Source: a virus
DNA: 64,000 nt
Virus record (IMG/VR): IMGVR_UViG_3300036768_001863
Location: 113,476 to 177,475 of that record
Direction: 5' to 3' (one strand)
This document shows positions 16,952-26,149 of the stretch, in pieces (position 1 is the stretch's first letter; each line of letters starts with the position of its first letter). The translations under genes were made by a program, and so were the position numbers. Under the pieces are notes generated by a model. That model saw nothing but the letters and a program-made list of their open reading frames with translations. It made no database searches and was not told the origin of the DNA.

Positions 16952-19819
16952 CTATACCGGGACAGGAGCGCCGGCCTGCGCCTGGGCCAGGGCCGCGTTC
17001 CCTGCCGCGCGCCGCGTCTCGTTGCGCTTCTGCGCCATGCGATCCTTGACCATCCCGTGCAAGGCCAGGTTGTACTGCTTGAGCTTGCGCAGCTCGCTGT
17101 CCTTGACCGACTCGGGCAAGGACAATAACTCGGTCGCCAGGCTGTCGGCCACGGACAGCATGTCCTCGGGCGACTGGGGCACGTTGGGCGGCACCGAGGC
17201 CAGGTAGGCCGTCACGGGGCCCTGGCCCGTCATGGCGCCCACCATACCGCCGCCCTGAGTCGCTCCGCCCGCGTCGGGAGCCGACGCGTCCGCAGGCGCG
17301 GCACCCAGCTGACCCTTGGCCACCTGCTGGGCGAAGCCGGCCTGCTGCATCTCCTCCTGGATGCGGGACTGCATCTCGGCCTGGAAGCGGGCCTCCTCCG
17401 CGATCCGCCTCTGCTCCTTGTGCCAGTCGTAGCCCAGGTCGCGCAGCACCGTCGTGCCCGAGATCTGCTGCGACATCATGAGCTGCGCCGCCATCATCTG
17501 CTTTTCCAGGTTGTCCGCGATGGTGACACGCTTGAGCTTGGCCACAATGATCTCCCACGACATGATCTGGGAGACCTGCCGCACCAGCCATTCCAGAAAG
17601 GCGTTGGCATCATGGACCAAGTGGTGCCAGGTCGATTCGAACAGCCGCAGCGCCACCGGCGCCGTCTGGAGCTGGAGCGAACCGTTGTACAGCTCGACCG
17701 GCGTGCCGGCGTCGTTCAATAGCACCTCGTGCCCCTGGTCCAGCAGGTCGCGCGGGGCCAGTTGATTGGCGTCGGCACCGAACACCTGAAAGTTCACCGG
17801 GAAAGGAAAGACCTGGATGGCAGCCGGGTCGCGCCGGCGGCGGCGGATCATCTGCTGCGCCATCATGCGGAAGTCATGCCCCGAGTACATCGACATGGGG
17901 TCCAGGGCCACGCCGCCCCGACTCTGACCCTGGGCCGGCGCCGGCGTGATGACGCGGAAGGGAATGACGTAGTCCAGGGCAATGGCCTCGTTGAAGCGAC
18001 GCAGCACCTGCACATACCAGATCTGACGGAAGTTGGACAGGATGCGCGGCAGGCCCCAGCCCCGCACCATGATGCCGCTCAGCGTCGGCTCCTTCATGTG
18101 AAAGATGGCGTCCGGGTTGAAGCGGTACATCTGGTTGAGGTGGACGGCCCGGATCACCTCCTTGGGAGCACGCTCCAGGTGGAACAGGTGCCCCCGGCGG
18201 ACCTGCATCTTGTAATCCTCGGGGATGCGCCACAGGTAAGAAACGTCGTCCGTGTACAGGTCGTGCAGGATCTCGATCTCGTGCGGACTCCAGACCTTGA
18301 TGCGCAGCTTCTTCTCCAGGTCTTCCTGCTCGTCATGGACGATCCAGGCCCCCGTGTAGCCGGAACCCACCTTGCAGATGGGGCAGGTGGCATGGAACTC
18401 GGGGATCTGCCAGCGGAAGGAGAAGGCCGGGTTGTTATAGACCTCCTTGAGGACAAACGAGCTGCCGCACTTGGGGCAACGCAGGAAGCGCCGGAACGGC
18501 ACCACGACGGAAGCAAAGGAGTTGCCGTAACAGTTGGACGTCAGCACGCCGTTGGCCAGGACGAAGCTGTGCGTCTCCGGCTCCACGCAACAAAAGACCT
18601 CGTCGAAGATGCCAGTACGCCGGACGGCCCGGACGCCCACAGACATCTCGTCCGGCCGCACGGACAGGTAGCTGGTCAGGAACCTCTTCCGGTGCCTGCG
18701 CCGCAGAAAGTCCTGCGCCAGCAGGAAGGAGCGCAGGAGCGTGACGTGGTACATCCGGCCGTGGTAAGTGCCAATGCTCCCGTCCGGCCGTACGCACGGA
18801 CCCACCTGGTCATGGCCATGCACGTGCCCCGCCACCATGCCGATCCGCGGCAGCTGCTCCGCGATGGCCTCCAGCGTGGAACGCGACCGCCGCGCCAGGA
18901 CCACGTGGCCGTGCTCGTCCACGGAGCCCTCCGCGGCTAGCAGGCCAGCAACGAAGCCGTACCAGTAGGAGGCGCCGCACCGCGCCGGCGGCAGCGCCTG
19001 GTAACGGGCCGGCAGGCCAGCGACCATGACCATGCCCGGGTTGCCGGGCGACTGCTGCACCACATAGCCCGCCGAGGTGAAGCGCGCCAACAGCTCGTCG
19101 TCCAGGTCCACACCGAAGCGGGCCGTGCATTGCTCGCCGTCCAGTAGCAGCAAGTAGCTGGCGCCGAAGGCCAGCCCGTGCAGCACGCCAGCGTCGAAGT
19201 CAGCGTCCTGGGGCGGCCGCGGGGCCACTGTCCGCTGGATACGGTGGTTGCTGCTCAGCTCCGTGGTCGGCACACGGAACTCCTCTCCCACGCAGGTGTG
19301 GACGATCCACTGGTGTTCCGGCGTGGCCAGCACCACACTGCCGTCGCTAAGCTCCACCTCCAGCAGCTCCTGCTGTCCAAAGGAGTGGAAGGAGGCCGTC
19401 CGGTAGACTCCTCCCCGGGACAGCACTTCCACCGTCTGGCCCGCCAGGTCGCGCAGGCGGAAGACTCCGTCGCGCGTGACAACCTTGACGTCGCCGTGGA
19501 AGCACATGCGGTTGCGCAGCTTGTTCTGCAAGACCGTGGTGACGTTCAGGACATCGTTGAGGAACGAGGACCACTTCTCCGTCTCCTCCTCGCTGGCGTC
19601 CGAGATGTCAATGTCGGTGAGGAAGTAGGAGATGATGCGCTCCATCGCCATGCGGTACGTGCCGAACATGGAAAAGACGTACTCGCACCAGCGCAGGGCC
19701 GAGCGCATGTTGGTCGGCACGCTCAGGCTGGCAATGTCCAGAAACGGGTCCGGGTACTGCGTGCCGCCGCCTACCCCCGAGAACTGCGAAAACTGGCTGT
19801 ACAGCGCCAGCTGGCTCAT
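16952..19819 (-). CDS. Portal protein interrupted by an intein
   Basis: A 955-residue precursor; removing the 324-residue intein (106-429) leaves 631 residues. The N-extein (SLSVPTNMRSALRWCEYVFS, FGTYRMAMERIISYF) and the C-extein (CYGNSFASVVVPF, later MREPTL-type clip region, long helical stem, Gln/Ala-rich C-terminus) fit a tailed-phage portal, the ring at the capsid vertex that receives the terminase and the tail. A four-Cys zinc-ribbon-like element (CPKCG...CPICK) lies just after the intein. The ATG at 19819 has GGAGGT five bases upstream and overlaps the stop of a 76-residue gene. The portal call is from overall pattern and position rather than a single motif. Confidence 0.75.
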   Translation of the reverse strand: MSQLALYSQFSQFSGVGGGTQYPDPFLDIASLSVPTNMRSALRWCEYVFSMFGTYRMAMERIISYFLTDIDISDASEEETEKWSSFLNDVLNVTTVLQNKLRNRMCFHGDVKVVTRDGVFRLRDLAGQTVEVLSRGGVYRTASFHSFGQQELLEVELSDGSVVLATPEHQWIVHTCVGEEFRVPTTELSSNHRIQRTVAPRPPQDADFDAGVLHGLAFGASYLLLLDGEQCTARFGVDLDDELLARFTSAGYVVQQSPGNPGMVMVAGLPARYQALPPARCGASYWYGFVAGLLAAEGSVDEHGHVVLARRSRSTLEAIAEQLPRIGMVAGHVHGHDQVGPCVRPDGSIGTYHGRMYHVTLLRSFLLAQDFLRRRHRKRFLTSYLSVRPDEMSVGVRAVRRTGIFDEVFCCVEPETHSFVLANGVLTSNCYGNSFASVVVPFRRFLRCPKCGSSFVLKEVYNNPAFSFRWQIPEFHATCPICKVGSGYTGAWIVHDEQEDLEKKLRIKVWSPHEIEILHDLYTDDVSYLWRIPEDYKMQVRRGHLFHLERAPKEVIRAVHLNQMYRFNPDAIFHMKEPTLSGIMVRGWGLPRILSNFRQIWYVQVLRRFNEAIALDYVIPFRVITPAPAQGQSRGGVALDPMSMYSGHDFRMMAQQMIRRRRRDPAAIQVFPFPVNFQVFGADANQLAPRDLLDQGHEVLLNDAGTPVELYNGSLQLQTAPVALRLFESTWHHLVHDANAFLEWLVRQVSQIMSWEIIVAKLKRVTIADNLEKQMMAAQLMMSQQISGTTVLRDLGYDWHKEQRRIAEEARFQAEMQSRIQEEMQQAGFAQQVAKGQLGAAPADASAPDAGGATQGGGMVGAMTGQGPVTAYLASVPPNVPQSPEDMLSVADSLATELLSLPESVKDSELRKLKQYNLALHGMVKDRMAQKRNETRRAAGNAALAQAQAGAPVPV
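18533..19504 (-). mobile_element. Intein with LAGLIDADG-type endonuclease domain in the portal gene
   Basis: Covers portal codons 106-429. Block A starts CFHGDVKVVTRDGVFRL; block B is LATPEHQWIVHTC; the endonuclease region shows WYGFVAGLLAAEGSV (LAGLIDADG-like); blocks F/G are VFCCVEPETHSFVLA and GVLTSN followed by extein Cys. First residue Cys, last residue Asn and +1 Cys are those of a splicing-competent intein; the His usually before the final Asn is replaced by Ser, which might slow Asn cyclisation. Confidence 0.88.
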
Positions 19820-20046
19820 GCTGGACCTCCACTACCGCGGCCGGGACGCTGGCACCCGCGCCCCCGGACCACGTCCGCCATGCGGCTCACGATGTCATCG
19901 CCGCAAGCTGGCCCGCCATCTCCCCGGAGAGAACCCTTCTTTTGCTGCTGGGAACACCCCACGTCGCCGCCAGCGACGTCCGCCGGGTCCGTGTCCGGCT
20001 CCGGGACCAGGTCCAGGTCTTCCTGGGTCACGCCGCGCTTTTCCAT
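19816..20046 (-). CDS. Small acidic hypothetical protein, 76 residues
   Basis: Begins MEKRGVTQEDLDLVPEPDTD, acidic at the N-terminus and Gly/Arg-rich at the end. No family recognised. It is supported by a clear AGGAGG four bases before the ATG and by the ATGA overlap with the portal start, which suggests translational coupling. It fills a gap that would otherwise be empty. Confidence 0.6.
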   Translation of the reverse strand: MEKRGVTQEDLDLVPEPDTDPADVAGGDVGCSQQQKKGSLRGDGGPACGDDIVSRMADVVRGRGCQRPGRGSGGPA

Positions 20047-20104
20047 GCCTTTCCTCCTGTCTCTCCCCCGGCGGCAGCCGCCGGCCGTCTACCTGCCAGA
20101 CGGC

Positions 20105-21427
20105 TCACCGCTCGTCGTAGTCCAGGTGTTCCGTGTCTCCCTTGACCAGGACAATATGGTCGAAGACGCCAAAGGAATAATGCAGTCCCATGCTGCCCAC
20201 CGTGAACGACTTCTTGAGATGAGGGACGTGCAGCTTCAGCTGGGTCTCGCCCAGGTTCGGCGGCAGGTACTGCGTGCCGTCCTCGAAGCGGGTGTCGTAG
20301 ACCAGCACGACGCAGCCGTCACTGTCAATGACGTCGTGGTAGCGCGCGCTGTGCTTGCCGGCACCTGGGATCTCGAAAAAGACCTGCCGCTTGGCCCGGT
20401 TGCCCACCGGGCCCGTGACCCAGGGCAGGTTGAGCGTCTCGAAGCCGCCAGTCGGGACTTCTTCCCCTTCCTCGACCCCCGCCGACCGAACGCCCCGCCT
20501 GGACCCGCGCCGCCCGGACGGCAAGGTATCCTCCTCGCCAGCCCGCCCATCTTCCAGGACTTCCTCGGCCTCCTGCATGGGACGGCTGCGCCGGAGACGC
20601 GGGTGAACAGGGCTGGACGTACCGTCATCACTCATGTCGCCGTGGCCAGGTGCCGGACGCTGCCCAACCCCGGCGGCTGGCACGGAAGGCAAGGGGTTCT
20701 CCGGAGAACGTTGCGCCACCAGGGCGGCAAGCTGCTGCTGCACGCTGACCACCGCCTGCATCATGGCCATGACGTTCGGGTCCGCGGCCGCGGGCGGGAC
20801 CGGCGCCAGCGGGTGATGATAGACGGCCGGCGCCAGGTAGGTGGAAGGCAGAACGGCAGGTTCCCGGGGAGGCGGTGGAACCGGCGCCGGCGCCAGATAG
20901 GGGGCCGGGCCGGCGACCGGGGTGGCGGCCGGGATGGCCGGTGCAGCAGGGGAAGGGGAGGGAGCCGGAGCGGCCGGAGAGGAAACGGCGGCCGACGCCG
21001 GCGCGCGCTCCCGACCAGAGGAAGACGAAGGGACGTCCGGCGTGGTAGAAAGGGAGCCCCGCCGTCGCTTCAGCGATGACGACGGCGTGCCCAAAGCGTA
21101 AAAAACATGGTGCGGCTGCTGCGCCTGAGCAACCGCCTGCCGCAACTTCTGCGGATCGACCGAGCAGGGGTCAAACACCACGCCGCCGTCCGGAGCGTCT
21201 GGATCAACGTGGACCGGTCCCGGATCGTTGTGGTCGAAACCGCTGCTCCTACCGTCCGGTAGCGCCGCGGGTATGGTGACAAAATTCTTGACGGGGCCAT
21301 TGTCGATCTTGCTCAGCTGGTGCGAGTCCGGAGCAAGATAACTGGTCCTGTCTGGCGTGTGGCGGACAGCCGACTCGTTCCTGCCATCCGTGCCATCCCA
21401 CCAGGGAGTCGATCCATTCTCAGCCAT
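20105..21427 (-). CDS. Hypothetical protein with long disordered Pro/Ala region
   Basis: A 440-residue protein beginning MAENGSTPWWDGTD. Residues about 120-230 are Ser, Pro and Ala rich with repeated LAPA and PPPP motifs; about 285-330 are charged. The C-terminal part (about 335-440) looks like a folded domain, with QVFFEIPGAGKHSARYHDVI and YDTRFEDGTQYLPPNLGE. No family recognised. Position just upstream of the portal gene suggests a structural or assembly role, by inference only. Start at 21427, where a GGAGAAG tract precedes the ATG at a rather long spacing. Confidence 0.65.
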   Translation of the reverse strand: MAENGSTPWWDGTDGRNESAVRHTPDRTSYLAPDSHQLSKIDNGPVKNFVTIPAALPDGRSSGFDHNDPGPVHVDPDAPDGGVVFDPCSVDPQKLRQAVAQAQQPHHVFYALGTPSSSLKRRRGSLSTTPDVPSSSSGRERAPASAAVSSPAAPAPSPSPAAPAIPAATPVAGPAPYLAPAPVPPPPREPAVLPSTYLAPAVYHHPLAPVPPAAADPNVMAMMQAVVSVQQQLAALVAQRSPENPLPSVPAAGVGQRPAPGHGDMSDDGTSSPVHPRLRRSRPMQEAEEVLEDGRAGEEDTLPSGRRGSRRGVRSAGVEEGEEVPTGGFETLNLPWVTGPVGNRAKRQVFFEIPGAGKHSARYHDVIDSDGCVVLVYDTRFEDGTQYLPPNLGETQLKLHVPHLKKSFTVGSMGLHYSFGVFDHIVLVKGDTEHLDYDER

Positions 21428-21561
21428 AAGGTTTGCTTCTCCTCTTCCTCCTTCCGCCCGCCATGCCCGTCCCCCCAGCCGCCCGCTCATCCTAGCCTGA
21501 TAGCTAAAGAAAAGCTAGTCTTCCCTGCCACTTCGGAGCAAACCACAAGCGGGGGAAGACA

Positions 21562-21598
21562 CACCGGCCAGGTCGGTAAGATACCGACCAGGCCGGTG
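21562..21598 (-). terminator. Long GC-rich inverted repeat after the 488-residue protein gene
   Basis: CACCGGCC-A-GGTCGGTA pairs with TACCGACC-A-GGCCGGTG around a 3-base loop, about 16 bp with one symmetric A-A mismatch. On the minus strand it is followed by TGTCTTCCCC, so it is a probable terminator with a weak T-run. Confidence 0.65.
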
Positions 21599-21617
21599 AC
21601 AGACACGTCATTTACCG

Positions 21618-23084
21618 TTACCGTAGCTGGCAGGAAACCGGACGCCCTGAAGGACGCCGACCCGCCCGCTCCGGCAAGGAAACCCTCGGATCAGCCGGGG
21701 TAAAGTCGGCCTCGACCCCCGGCAGGGCAATGCGCCAGTTGTACCACTGGCGCTTATTGTCCGTGCCGAGTCCCAGTCGAAGAGTCGGAAAGATCCAAGC
21801 CTCCAACTCCTCCCGGTAGTACGGCATGCTTGGCTCCACGTCCCACATCATGTCGTCTACCAGCGTGGCCGAGCTGGAAGCTGCCGCGGCGACCATCACC
21901 GACGGCAGGTAGACTACCCCTGGGCGCACACGGACCACCTCACGCATGAAGAACATGCGGAGGTAATCGTGCATCCTCCCACCCAGGGAGCGGGTGAGAC
22001 GGTCCCAGCAGACACTGAGGGGCTTTCGCTCCCACCCGGGCACGTCCGTGACGCCTCTCACCACCTCCGTGGCGAGCACCTCGCCTTCCTTGACCAGCGC
22101 GCCGTTGGACACCCGGACGTCCGCTCCGGGGCCGAACGCCACCACGGTAGGGGGCAGGTCCCCTCCGACCCTCGTCACCATGACCTGGTAGCGCGACGCT
22201 TCCCGCCGCACGAATGCAACCCCCCTGTGGGGAGACTTGTACGGCGAGAATCCGCGCCCCAGGAAATGGTCGCGGAAATCTTCCGTCACCACGCTACCCT
22301 CCAGCGCGCGGTCAGACAGAAGACCATCCAGCTCGCTCTCGTGTATGCCAAGGTAGCACCTTGGCATCCATACCTCCGGACCTTCCATCCGGTCCGTCAG
22401 ACCAGGTCCGAAGGCGAACAGCTTCCCCCAGCTGCTCACCCCGAAACGGGCGGCGAGCTTGTCCCGCCCAGAGGTGACGTCACTCCAGGGAGAGCGGAAG
22501 GCAAAGGCCGTGGTGGTCATGGCCCAGTTCAGCCCATTCAGAATTCGGAATATTCTGGGCTGGCCACCGGCTGCCGGAAGGACATCGGGGCCTGCCGGAA
22601 ACGTGATTTCACTGCCTCCCCGCGAAACCACTACCCGGTCGTGAGGCATCACGCGGAAGTCGCACGACCGGCATCCGTCCGCATGGCACAGGTGTGGCAT
22701 GCCGAACTTCACCTGGGCCCTTGCCTGGTACGTGGCCAGGTGGACCTCTCTGGTCTTCTCCTTACCAGAGTGGTCCTTCCCGAGACGGAAGTGACCGGAT
22801 GGAATGTCCACCATCCAGGCCCAGCGGACTTCCCTGTCCGGGACCAGGATGCGGTCCCCCAGGCTCACAATGCCGTCTCCCGCGTACCCGTCCGCGAGGT
22901 ACGCGGCCAGGCCCACGCACCCACGGAATACCTCCCTCGCAGGGACGGTCAGCAGCACTTCCCGGTGCTTCTGCCAGTCGCTCACCTCCCCGGCGACTGA
23001 GGCGTCCGCCAGGAGACGGACGGAGCCGTCACCCACCTCTACCTCTAAGTTACGGTGAGCAGCCGCCTTGGTGACTGACATCAT
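21618..23084 (-). CDS. Hypothetical protein, 488 residues
   Basis: No family recognised. A mixed globular protein with a possible metal site, HLCHADGCRSCDF (about 136-148), and conserved-looking segments FRILNGLNWAMTTTAFAFRS, YLGIHESELDGLLSDRA and MMWDVEPSMPYYREELEAW. ATG-ATG at 23084/23081 lies just after GGGAAGG; the second ATG has the better spacing. It is bounded by terminator-like hairpins on both sides, so it probably forms its own unit. Confidence 0.7.
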   Translation of the reverse strand: MMSVTKAAAHRNLEVEVGDGSVRLLADASVAGEVSDWQKHREVLLTVPAREVFRGCVGLAAYLADGYAGDGIVSLGDRILVPDREVRWAWMVDIPSGHFRLGKDHSGKEKTREVHLATYQARAQVKFGMPHLCHADGCRSCDFRVMPHDRVVVSRGGSEITFPAGPDVLPAAGGQPRIFRILNGLNWAMTTTAFAFRSPWSDVTSGRDKLAARFGVSSWGKLFAFGPGLTDRMEGPEVWMPRCYLGIHESELDGLLSDRALEGSVVTEDFRDHFLGRGFSPYKSPHRGVAFVRREASRYQVMVTRVGGDLPPTVVAFGPGADVRVSNGALVKEGEVLATEVVRGVTDVPGWERKPLSVCWDRLTRSLGGRMHDYLRMFFMREVVRVRPGVVYLPSVMVAAAASSSATLVDDMMWDVEPSMPYYREELEAWIFPTLRLGLGTDNKRQWYNWRIALPGVEADFTPADPRVSLPERAGRRPSGRPVSCQLR

Positions 23085-23148
23085 AACCTTCCCTTCCCCA
23101 CCATGACTTCATCATGCACGGCACATCCGCGCATTCCTGAGCGAAAAC

Positions 23149-23182
23149 AGAAAAGGCCGGACTCCGAAGTCCGGCCTTTTCT
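23149..23182 (-). terminator. Terminator after MORN protein 1
   Basis: A perfect 15-bp stem (AGAAAAGGCCGGACT / AGTCCGGCCTTTTCT) closed on the minus strand by a TCGG tetraloop and followed by a TTTTC run. Near-identical hairpins follow the other two MORN genes. Confidence 0.9.
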
Positions 23183-23209
23183 GCCAGCGAAGACTACTTA
23201 TCTCGCTAC

Positions 23210-24970
23210 TTACTCTCCTACAATGGGCAACTCTATCCTTACTAGCTTGCCCATCCTATATAACTCAGACCTTCCGTCAGGGTAAACCCAGCGTCCGTGC
23301 CGCTCACCCTGACGGTAGCAGACACTCACTCCCCCTCTCGTCGTCCATCGTCCATGACGGAGGCCGTTTCGATAAGACTCCACCGGCCCTCCGGGGTACG
23401 ACTCCATTCGGCCGTGGCGAAGGCCGTTGCGATAGCACTCCACTCGCCCCGTGCAGGACACCCAACGGCCGTGGGGAAAGCCGTTGCGATAGCGCTCCAC
23501 GGAGCCCCCGAAGGAAACCCAGAGGCCGTGTCTTTTGCCTCCGTTGTAGCTGCTTTGGCCCTCCGGGTCGTACCAGCGACCGTGCCACTCACCGTCGCGG
23601 TAGTGGCCGACGACGCCACGTCGGCTCCAGATCCAGCGTCCTTGCCGGAAACCGCGCCTGTAGCGGCCGTAGATTTCGCCGAAGTCTTCCACCCAGCTTC
23701 CATGCAGCTTGCCGTCGCAAACGGCGCCGAAACTTAGGCTGCAGGCCATCGCCAGGAACCTCTTCCGCTTCCTTGCCCTGCGGACCTGGCAATCCGGGTA
23801 ACGACCACGGACAGCCTCAAGGAGTTCGTCCGGAGCCTCTGGCCGAAGGACGATCTCCCTGATCTCTAACTCCTCGGCTCTCAGGAAGAAATCTCCCTCT
23901 AGCCTTACCCGGCCGCTGGTCAGGCAGTGAGTGACAGCCATTTCCTGGCCGTCTTTATCACCCTCCTCTCGGGTTGGGACAGAGCTGGGGAGATACCAGC
24001 AGGCCCGCAGTCTGGGCCCGCAGTAACTCACCCCGCCTTTTTTGCTTTTTCCTGATCTTTCGGCAACCGTAACGCGGTTGCCGACGATGACGTAGTCATC
24101 GTCATAGATCGTGGGCGAAAGGGTTCCATCCCTTTGTACCAGGAACACCCTGGTACAGAGCGTCCTCCCATCTTCTCCCTTCATCCCCGGTGGGATGTTG
24201 TCACCAGAAGAGGGTGAAGGTCGTCCACTATCGAAGGACGGCGGCGGAGGGATAACATCCATCATCTCTCCGCACACGTATATCTCTGCTCTTCCGTCTG
24301 GCCACAGCCAGACGCCGTGCTCTTTCCCGTAGCGGTATTCGCCCACAAGCCCACTCGGCCACTTCCAGCGTCCGTGCCGGATGCCTTCGAAGTAGGTCTC
24401 CTGGCTCCCGTCGGGATGCCTCCAGATGCCGTGCTGCAGGCCGTAGCGGTAGCGGCCGGTGCTGCCATCGAAGAACACCCAGCGCCCATGCCGCGTAGTG
24501 CCGTTCACCACCGTGCCGTGGGTGCCATCGTCCTTGAGCACCAGCATCTTCCTCCGCTCCTGTGCCCTTCGGACCCGGCAAGCGGGGTAACGCTGCCGGA
24601 CGGAATCCAGAAGCTCATCCGGAGCGTCTGGGTGCAGGACGATCTCCTGCACCTCCATCTTCTCGGCCCGCAGACCAAGGTCTCCGACCCTGACCCGGCC
24701 CCAGGCCAGGCAGTGCATGACTGCCTCGCCTGGACCCACAGGCACCGCCCTTGGTATCCTCCAGACGGCGTGAAGCCCAGCCTCGTCCCTAACCTCTCCT
24801 CCCACGGTGAACCGGTCTGCCTCCATGCGGTGACTGATCCACTCAGTCTTCCGCACTGGAGATACCAGGACGCCATCCCCGCGCACCCGGCAGACCCGGG
24901 TGCAACGGAGACGTCCGTCCTTGGACCTCATCCCCTCGGGGATGATGAGAGAGTCATAGCGTTTGCTCAT
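23210..24970 (-). CDS. MORN-repeat protein 1 (double-module paralogue)
   Basis: A 586-residue protein with two tandem halves. Each half has a conserved head (IIPEGM...DGRLRCTRVCRV, HAVWRIPRAVP, HCLAWGRVRVGDLGL, EIVLHPDAPDELL, RYPACRVRRA) followed by MORN_2/YwqK-type repeats of the form YRxGxxHGRWxxPxG. The first half has about four repeats, the second (from about residue 400) eight or more. The second head reads HCLTSGRVRLEGDFFL and RYPDCQVRRARKRKRFL. MORN repeats form extended beta sheets that bind partners or lipids; YwqK-like members occur as antitoxins or effector-associated proteins, but no function can be assigned here. ATG 24970 follows GGAGGT. Conserved leader upstream, hairpin terminator downstream. 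Confidence 0.85.
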   Translation of the reverse strand: MSKRYDSLIIPEGMRSKDGRLRCTRVCRVRGDGVLVSPVRKTEWISHRMEADRFTVGGEVRDEAGLHAVWRIPRAVPVGPGEAVMHCLAWGRVRVGDLGLRAEKMEVQEIVLHPDAPDELLDSVRQRYPACRVRRAQERRKMLVLKDDGTHGTVVNGTTRHGRWVFFDGSTGRYRYGLQHGIWRHPDGSQETYFEGIRHGRWKWPSGLVGEYRYGKEHGVWLWPDGRAEIYVCGEMMDVIPPPPSFDSGRPSPSSGDNIPPGMKGEDGRTLCTRVFLVQRDGTLSPTIYDDDYVIVGNRVTVAERSGKSKKGGVSYCGPRLRACWYLPSSVPTREEGDKDGQEMAVTHCLTSGRVRLEGDFFLRAEELEIREIVLRPEAPDELLEAVRGRYPDCQVRRARKRKRFLAMACSLSFGAVCDGKLHGSWVEDFGEIYGRYRRGFRQGRWIWSRRGVVGHYRDGEWHGRWYDPEGQSSYNGGKRHGLWVSFGGSVERYRNGFPHGRWVSCTGRVECYRNGLRHGRMESYPGGPVESYRNGLRHGRWTTRGGVSVCYRQGERHGRWVYPDGRSELYRMGKLVRIELPIVGE

Positions 24971-24988
24971 ATCCTACCTCCGCTGGAG

Positions 24989-25158
24989 AAGCAGCTGGCT
25001 TGATAGAATTGACCAGCTTGCTTCTCCCATCACTCGTCCCAGCTGGACCATCTCCATGCTACCAGCCAGGACCATGAGAACAACCACGGCTCCGCCGTGG
25101 TGCCATAAAAACACCACCAGGAAGACCAGCTCTACCACGAGCGGATCTTCCTGGTGGT
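24989..25158 (-). repeat. MORN leader repeat, copy A
   Basis: About 170 bases nearly identical to copies at 25953-26120 and 28441-28611, always directly upstream of a MORN gene. It contains the terminator stem at 25113-25158, a CCACGGCTCCGCCGTGG hairpin (about 25084-25100), and a conserved block with GGACCATCTCCATGCTACCA and TTGATAGAATTGACC. It probably carries the terminator of the previous unit and the promoter or leader for the next gene. Short open frames through it are conserved only because the DNA is. Confidence 0.85.
25113..25158 (-). terminator. Terminator within MORN leader copy A
   Basis: A 13-bp stem (ACCACCAGGAAGA / TCTTCCTGGTGGT). On the minus strand it is followed by GTTTTTATGG. 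It separates MORN gene 2 from MORN gene 1. Confidence 0.8.
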
Positions 25159-25215
25159 ACGCGCACGGCACAACACACATCCTCTCATTCTGAAAGAGGA
25201 AAAAAAAAAAACAGA

Positions 25216-25243
25216 AGAGGCAGGACTCCGAAGTCCTGCCTCT
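25216..25243 (-). terminator. Terminator after MORN protein 2
   Basis: A 12-bp perfect stem (AGAGGCAGGACT / AGTCCTGCCTCT) with a 4-base loop, followed on the minus strand by TCTG and then more than ten T residues. The strongest T-run in the window. Confidence 0.92.
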
Positions 25244-25252
25244 ATATGGCGT

Positions 25253-25927
25253 TTATTCCAGAACGGGCAAACCTATCCTTATAAGTTTGCCCATTTTGTA
25301 AACTTCTACCCGGCCGTCCGGGTAGGTCCATTGTCCGTGCGGTAGGTCGTAGTGGTAGCACTCAGTTCGGCCGTCGGGGTAGATCCAACGGCCATGCGGC
25401 ATGTCACGACGGTAGTGTCCTACTGTACCGTCGTCACGGACCCAGCGGCCATGAAACTTGCCGTTCACCACGGTCCCGTGGCTGCCGATCTCCGTCAGGA
25501 CCAGCATCCTCTTCCGCTTCCTTGCCTTGCGGACACGGCAAGCAGGGTAGCGCCGCCTGACAGCCTCCAGGATCCCGTCCAGCTCATCGTGGTGCAGGAC
25601 GATCTCCTGCACCTCCATCACTTCGGCCCGAAGGCCGAAGTTCCCCACTCTGACTCGGCCCCAGGCGAGGCAGTGAAGGACCGCCATGTACGGGATCTCA
25701 GGCACTGCCCGGGGGAGCCACCAGACAGCATGCAACCCCGCCTCACCGCGCAGGCCGCCGCTGTCGTCGAAGCGGTCAGCTCTCATGCGGTTGCTGGTCC
25801 ACTCCGTTCTACGGAACGGAGAGACCAGGGTGCCATCCTGGATAACACAGCAGACCCGGCTGCAGAGGAGTCTCCCATCGCCTGACCTCATCCCGGGAGG
25901 GATGAGAATTGAATCATGGTTGTTCAT
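25253..25927 (-). CDS. MORN-repeat protein 2 (single-module paralogue)
   Basis: A 224-residue paralogue with one head domain (ILIPPGMRSGDGRLLCSRVC, HAVWWLPRAVP, HCLAWGRVRVGNFGL, RYPACRVRKARKRKR) and about four MORN_2 repeats (HGRWVRDDGTVGHYRRDMPH, HGRWIYPDGRTECYHYDLPH, HGQWTYPDGRVEVYKMGKL). It is the minimal unit from which the double-module paralogues could have been built. The start at 25927 (MNNHDSILI) is preferred because GAGGT lies upstream and the head aligns there with the other two. Confidence 0.85.
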   Translation of the reverse strand: MNNHDSILIPPGMRSGDGRLLCSRVCCVIQDGTLVSPFRRTEWTSNRMRADRFDDSGGLRGEAGLHAVWWLPRAVPEIPYMAVLHCLAWGRVRVGNFGLRAEVMEVQEIVLHHDELDGILEAVRRRYPACRVRKARKRKRMLVLTEIGSHGTVVNGKFHGRWVRDDGTVGHYRRDMPHGRWIYPDGRTECYHYDLPHGQWTYPDGRVEVYKMGKLIRIGLPVLE

Positions 25928-25952
25928 GGGATTTACCTCGTTAGGAGGCATA

Positions 25953-26120
25953 AGCAGCTGGCTTGATAGAATTGACCAGCTGATTCTCCCATTGCTCGTC
26001 CCAGCTGGACCATCTCCATGCTACCAGCCATGACCATGAGAACAACCACGGCTCCGCCGTGGTGCCATAAAAACACCACCAGGAAGACCAGCTCTACCAC
26101 GAGCGGATCTTCCTGGTGGT
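25953..26120 (-). repeat. MORN leader repeat, copy B
   Basis: Second copy of the conserved leader, with the terminator stem at 26075-26120 followed on the minus strand by a T-run. Similarity to copy C continues beyond the repeat to about 26185, covering a shared GGTTGAACG word, an A/T tract and a CCAGGGA hairpin. Confidence 0.85.
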
Positions 26121-26149
26121 GCATGGTTGAACGGTAAAAAAAGATAGCG

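Noticed and set aside
19178-21079. 633-codon plus-strand open frame opposite the portal gene and its neighbour
   Set aside because: Arg/Gly/Pro-rich shadow crossing several real minus-strand genes.
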